From contig CM037869.1 in NCBI GenBank assembly GCA_021292105.1, forward strand, positions 12,358,471 through 12,422,470: a stretch of DNA of 64,000 bases, given 5' to 3'. Below, in pieces: positions 59,083-64,000 of this stretch; position 1 is the first letter of the stretch, and each line of letters begins with the position of its first letter. A model generated the notes under the pieces. The model ran no database searches. It had not been told where the DNA came from and saw only the letters and a program-made list of their open reading frames with translations. The position numbers and the translations under genes were made by a program. The DNA is from Anadara kagoshimensis (taxonomy: Eukaryota; Mollusca; Bivalvia; Arcoida; Arcidae).

Positions 59083-59250
59083 TCCCTGTGGAAGTGTATG
59101 TGTTTAACCTAATTTCTAAGCCTCATATTGAGCATCCGATCTCACTTCATTGGTGCAAGTTTATGTGTCCAACCTGACTTGTCAGTTCCAAAGTTTTTAC
59201 TTTGCTTCTGGATTGTGATAAGGACATGGGTACGTATGTTTGTTTTTGAT
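59083..59250 (+). mobile_element. Penelope-like 3' tail fragment with internal duplication
   Basis: ccctgtggaagtgtatgtg and catccgatctcacttcattg show the second-hairpin segment twice. Then cctgacttgtcagttcc, gtttttactttgcttctgg and an intact terminus tatgtttgtttttgat follow. Confidence 0.75.
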
Positions 59251-59747
59251 TATTACTTTGCTTTGAATTTGTTGTTTGCAACTTAATTTAGTTGAAAGTT
59301 CCTAGATGGATTAAAGGTTAATTTTTTCAGAAGTCCTTTAATATATTTAACATTTTTATTGGTTGTTATCAGCAGAATATAAGATGTTATGAATTATATT
59401 TTTTAAAACTTCTTCGTATCTAATAAGAAATGTCCCTATGTCGAAAAGATAAACGTTTTGTTCATACTCATCCGATCTAGCATCCAAATTGTCCAACTTC
59501 ACTAAAATATTAAGTAATAATAACAAGAAGTAGTATATAGAAAACCATAACTTTGTAGCCAGGTGAGCGATCGAGATAAAGGGCCTCTTGAACCTCATGT
59601 TTTGCAAGCAATCATAGGTTGAACAAAACAATAAATTTGTTTTAGTCAGTTTACGTTGTGAAATTCACTGATTATGAAACTCTTGACTTTGAATGGTTTT
59701 ATAAATATGATGTATAGACAAAATGACGCCAATTGTTTTTTAATTTT

Positions 59748-60008
59748 TGAACTGATTCCAGATTAAAAACATTCCTTAGCTTAGATTTCCTTTAACTTAA
59801 ATCTGTTAAATTTTGACAAACCTTCTTATAGTATTATAAATAAAAAAAATTTCAGAATTTAGAAATAAAGAGAAAGCTAAGAAATCTTCAAAATGACATC
59901 TCTAATTCATGAAAATCGTGAAAACAAACAAAATTATTCAAAATTTAAATTTTCCAGATTTAAGTATGGGAAAATCTTAGTTAAGAAATGATTTTGAAAT
60001 TGGGGCCT
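59748..60008. mobile_element. MITE family C copy
   Basis: TTAGATTTCCTTTAACTTAA on the left pairs with TTTAAGTATGGGAAAATCTT on the right; AGTTAAGAAATGATTTTGAA ends it. Confidence 0.7.
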
Positions 60009-60344
60009 GTAACTTCAACGTACATTAAACTACCAGAGATCACAACATGCACGAAATTACCTTTTTACCCTAAAACTCTCGTTCTTTAAAAAAAAAATAA
60101 AGCTCTTCACAGACAAATTAAAGCGTGATATAGTGACAAACGTTTTCTTAATGTCAGATTTTACAATCATCGACAACTTTCAAACCTCGTTTCAATATCC
60201 GGACTAATGATTCACACGAAGAACTAATTTTAAGAAAACCTTTTAAGTAAATTTACTTTACTGTTTTACGCGGTTTAATCCGAAGGCAATTTGAAAATAA
60301 AATATGTTAAAAAAATAGAATCAGTTAGTTTTAAAGTCTTTTAA

Positions 60345-60590
60345 TGCTGACCCCAGTTTCAGTTGCAAAACCATTACTCAAATTTGGCAAATTTGATAGC
60401 GTAATCATTTTGATAATATTCCAGATATTTAGGGATATAAGGTGTCATTTGGAAGATCATTTTAATTTGTGTCATTTGTATTTAATTTTTGTCAAAAATG
60501 TTTATAGTTCCGAAAAAGATTGCCAAAATTTGCCAAATTTAAGTTTGGGAAAATCTTAGTTAAGAAATAGCTGTGAAACTGAGACATGCT
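60345..60590. mobile_element. MITE family C copy, left end diverged
   Basis: CCCCAGTTTCAGTTGCAAAA at the left; AAGTTTGGGAAAATCTTAGT and TAAGAAATAGCTGTGAAACT at the right. Confidence 0.65.
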
Positions 60591-60697
60591 ACTTTATTAT
60601 CTAATGCAAATCGGAAAATTTTATTGATTGATTGATTTATTTATTTAAACATTCCATTTGAAGATACATATATATTTTTTTCTCCAGAAATAAAGTA

Positions 60698-60985
60698 AAG
60701 GCCTGTCGAAATATTAACAATAAATCAAAAATTAGTGTCGAATTGGAAGTGTCCTCTCGAGTCCTCGTCAGCTGTATCTCGACAGTTTGTCGACATCGGC
60801 TATTTATCTCTCGTCAGCTTTTCGACATCTCTGCCACTCAGCAGCCAATTGCAAGATTTGAATTATTTTCGTTAGCTCGAGTCTGTGTTATTTTACCTAT
60901 TCGAAGCTATTTTTTAATGTTAACTATTCCTGATATTAATCGATGCCCGTTTTTGCATCAGCTGCCGAGTACTAAATCTTATAGA
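60698..60985. mobile_element. MITE family A copy, diverged
   Basis: AGGCCTGTCGAAATATTAAC at the left, with CTCGACAGTTTGTCGAC and CTCGTCAGCTTTTCGACATC inside. The right terminus is not recognisable. Confidence 0.6.
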
Positions 60986-61261
60986 TCTATTTAAAATTTT
61001 ATGATAAAAACAAAAAAATATATGTGATATATTAACCTGAGGCAACAAAACTGTCACCACCATCTGATGTTTATCAATATACAATCAAAATGAATTGATT
61101 TTCAACTTGCTCTAACTGAGCACTGTATCTTCTAAAGTCGAAGGCTTGCCTCTGAAACTCTAAATGTTCATTAAAAACAAATACTTTTTATAAAGTCAAA
61201 TTCGTGGTAAATGCGATGGTTACGCTGTCGTGGAAAAATTATTTAGATTCTCAACACCAAA

Positions 61262-61265
<4 letters not shown>

Positions 61266-61303
<38 letters not shown>
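61266..61303. repeat. (GT)n microsatellite
   Basis: About 19 uninterrupted GT units. Confidence 0.95.
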
Positions 61304-61309
<6 letters not shown>

Positions 61310-62197
61310 TTAAAATAGTTTGTAAGTTTTGGAACATGCATATCTATACATATAAGACATAAGTCTGTCACTAACGATTCATGGCAGGACCAAATAATAA
61401 ATGAAGCGTTCGGTATATATGTATTTAAATCAGCGATTTATGTAAATATTTGAATTTTTCTTTAACGTTCGCCCCTCACATCCAAAGTTCGAAATTCATT
61501 TGGACAGATTACAAAATTAAGAAGTTAACTTGGTGGAGGTAGTTGGTTCTTCTGGGTTCTGTGGACTTCACTAAAACTGAACGCCACGACAAATGTGACT
61601 GGATTACACCAATCCCACACCAAAATTATATAGAGCGTTTTATTTCCGTTACCTCTCTGAGGATCAATTATTTTTTGAGTTTCGAAAAAAACCTGTTACA
61701 TCTGTTTTCAATAAATAAGTGATATCTAAGCGTTACACAATTCAATTAGAATATTACGTTACAGTTAGATTATGACTTGCAATGATAAGTATAAGGTGTT
61801 CAATTTAAAAAAAAAATCATAATTACTGTGTTTTAGACTACATGACTAGCCATTTTAAAAAAAAAGTGACGACCCCGCATTGTCATAAGCTTAAGCTTGT
61901 TATCCAGTGTAACAATATAAAATAACATCCAGGATTTAACACAAGTCTGGTGCTTTCAACGGTAACATGAGAACCTATGATGACACTTGTGAAGAACATC
62001 ATACATAGATTATACATAGCGATAAAACATTACATGTGCTCAAGAATCGATGCTCGTTACAGTGGTTTTTTGTTGTATTAAGTTTTAGCTTATTTCACTA
62101 CCGACCCTTTTTGCTATTTTTTTAAATTGTTTTAGAATGCACGTTATGCCGCTAAACCACGAAAATTAATCGCCGCGAAATATAGTTCAAATATAGT

Positions 62198-62360
62198 TCA
62201 AATTGCCAAAATTTGTATCCGCCAAAAAGTACAATAACATGTATATGTTACTAAATTAGTAGATGTATATAGTCAGTGTTGGGTTCAATACAAGTTGAAT
62301 TTATGAAACCAGTTGTCACAAGTGAGCGATAGTTTATTGAAACTACTAAAACTTTTTCAT
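62198..62360. repeat. Direct duplication, left copy
   Basis: ATTGCCAAAATTTGTATCCG, TATAGTCAGTGTTGGGTTCA and GTCACAAGTGAGCGATAGTT are shared with 63064-63262. The left copy lacks about 30 bases before ACTACTAAAACTTTTTCATG. Confidence 0.85.
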
Positions 62361-62385
62361 GAACACCAATACCTAGTTTTTTTCT

Positions 62386-62434
62386 CAGTTTTTACTTTGC
62401 CTTTTTTCCGACATGGGCCGGTATGTTTGTATTT
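62386..62434 (+). mobile_element. Penelope-like terminal tail piece
   Basis: cagtttttactttgcctttt, gacatgggccggtatg and tttgtatttta match only the last ~50 tail bases. Confidence 0.5.
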
Positions 62435-62607
62435 TATTATATCTTTACCTTTGAAAGAACATTTTTCATGTCAATGGTGCACGGATGTCAAGTTCTGTGC
62501 ATGATGTATCGAGATAGGCATGTTGTCCTAAAATGCAAAAACAACTACAGTAGAATAAAGTTGAAAAGTATTGCTACCTGATGTACTGATGTACGCTAAA
62601 CTGAAAT

Positions 62608-62705
62608 TACAGTCAAACATGTCTATAATGGTAAGCTGCTAGACCAGGCCAAAGTTACAACTATAGATAGGTGACCACTATGGACAGGTTTCACAATGTT
62701 GGGCA
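62608..62705. mobile_element. MITE family B copy, short
   Basis: TTACAGTCAAACATGTCTAT at the left and ACCACTATGGACAGGTTTCA at the right; the interior is largely different. Confidence 0.6.
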
Positions 62706-63063
62706 TTATCTCCCATTGTATCAAGTACAAATATGTATGCTGAAAGCTTTCATAAAATATTATGAAACAATTATGTAAGAAATTCTTTATAGAAAATTGT
62801 AAATAAATAATTTTTAATTTGATATACGGTAAATATTCATATTTGGCATAATGAGTTTGATTCTGTTTCATCTTAAATTTCATTTTAAAAGACATATCTT
62901 TCCATGTTTATTTTAATCAAGAAAAACTTGTGCTTCCATGTTTAGTAATTATGTAACCTTCTGTATAGCATAAAGAATGTCACAACAACAGTCCCTTATT
63001 AAAACATTTCTTTTACCTGTAGACATTACCTTTTACGTTGTTTTTGAAGCCATATATTGTTTA

Positions 63064-63262
63064 AATTGCCAAAATTTGTATCCGCCAAAAAGTACAATAA
63101 TATTTATATGTAACTAAATAGTAGATGTATATAGTCAGTGTTGGGTTCAATACGAGTTGAATTAATGAAACCAGTTGTCACAAGTGAGCGATAGTTTATT
63201 GAAGATAATTTCATCGAAAATTTATATTTGCTACTAAAACTTTTTCATGAACATATTAAAAG
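63064..63262. repeat. Direct duplication, right copy
   Basis: It matches 62198-62360 about 866 bases downstream, with an extra segment GATAATTTCATCGAAAATTT. A weaker third trace with TAATTTAATAAGAC and AAAGCAATGTT is around 63440-63560. Confidence 0.85.
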
Positions 63263-63668
63263 CAATGTTTTAGAGTCGAACATACACAGTTTTGTATTAT
63301 GTCCCATGTCTACATGAAGTTTTAATCCATTAGTCGTATTATACGATTTTGTTTTTAATATGCTGGTATCATAGTTTGTAAGCTGAAATAGAGACCCGAA
63401 TGTTGAACACCTGAAGCAAATAATAAACCTAGATCTTAGTTCAATATAATATTTTAAATAAACATGGCGTCAGTTGTCAGTTGTAGGCAATAGTTTAATA
63501 AGACAACTGCATGTTGAAATTTTATAGCATTTTCTGCTAAAAGCAATGTTATCTAGAAGAATACGACACACTGGTTTCACGTTTTATAGATTTGTATCGC
63601 TTGTATTCCATGACTCTTTGTATTGTTGACCCATCGGTCATTTCAGGATTTTGTTTTTAATATACTAG

Positions 63669-63674
<6 letters not shown>

Positions 63675-63740
<66 letters not shown>

Positions 63741-63755
63741 TATATATATATAAAG
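63675..63755. repeat. (TA)n microsatellite
   Basis: An almost pure TA run with one AAA interruption, followed by a short GA run. The ORF through it (a poly-Tyr/Ile peptide) is an artefact. Confidence 0.95.
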
Positions 63756-63949
63756 AGAGAGAGAGTTCGAGTTCTGATCCCAAGCAGCAGGTACCTTATT
63801 TGGCGTTAGGTATTAACACCTGCGTAATGTTCCTGCTAATAAGATTTAAAAAAAGATAAATGATAGTAGTCATTTTAGTATTAGCATAGATAGACTCGTC
63901 ATTGTTCATAGCCAGCCAAAAAGGTATCTTGATGGTAGTTTAAAGGTTG

Positions 63950-64000
63950 TACAACACAGGCTTGTCGAAAGTTTAACACTGAAAGGAGTCGAAGATCGGT
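63950..64000. mobile_element. MITE family A copy cut by the window edge
   Basis: AGGCTTGTCGAAAGTTTAAC then ACTGAAAGGAGTCGAAGATC; only the left terminus is in the window. Confidence 0.7.

Noticed and set aside
63623..63859. 78-codon frame with alternating Tyr and Ile
   Set aside because: It is a translation of a (TA)n microsatellite.

Overview
The window looks like nuclear DNA of an invertebrate animal. A bivalve mollusc or related lophotrochozoan is my best guess. It is AT-rich by eye, gene-poor, has spliced coding exons with GT/AG borders, and is packed with retroelement tails, hairpin-type MITEs, tRNA-derived SINEs and local tandem duplications. The species cannot be named from the sequence alone. 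Nothing bacterial, no CRISPR array and no functional tRNA or rRNA gene was seen.

One host gene is supported, on the minus strand. Its 5' coding exon (52693-53377) has a signal peptide and the first lobe of a receptor-family (ANF-receptor type) ligand-binding domain. The second exon (9980-10582) has the second lobe. A third, 85-base exon (7763-7847) is almost exactly one transmembrane helix. All three have consensus splice borders and matching phases. The first intron is therefore about 42.1 kb and fills most of the window. The layout fits a natriuretic-peptide-receptor / receptor guanylyl cyclase type protein; any intracellular exons lie left of 7763 and were not found.

The intron and flanks are dominated by one retroelement family, a Penelope-like element resembling the Naiad group (GIY-YIG remnant N-terminal to the reverse transcriptase). 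The best copy (12655-15191) is 5'-truncated, frame-shifted twice, and sits inside a ~133-bp tandem array. A second RT-bearing relic is at 3343-4349 (minus). About 32 further copies, on both strands, are almost all 3'-anchored fragments sharing a 3' tail with two short predicted hairpins. Several tails were later amplified with their flanks (38-40 kb and 43 kb), duplicated (17 kb), or expanded internally into a 58-bp minisatellite (48 kb).

Other repeats: a relic DDE-like DNA transposon (1858-3060), at least 12 copies of a MITE with a conserved terminal inverted repeat, two smaller MITE families, three SINE copies, a dispersed family at 23, 37, 42, 44 and 55 kb, several local tandem arrays and microsatellites. 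The remainder shows no coding signal. No new multi-gene system was found; the most notable things are the long-intron receptor gene, the 3'-tail biology of the retroelement, and the layered order of insertion and duplication.
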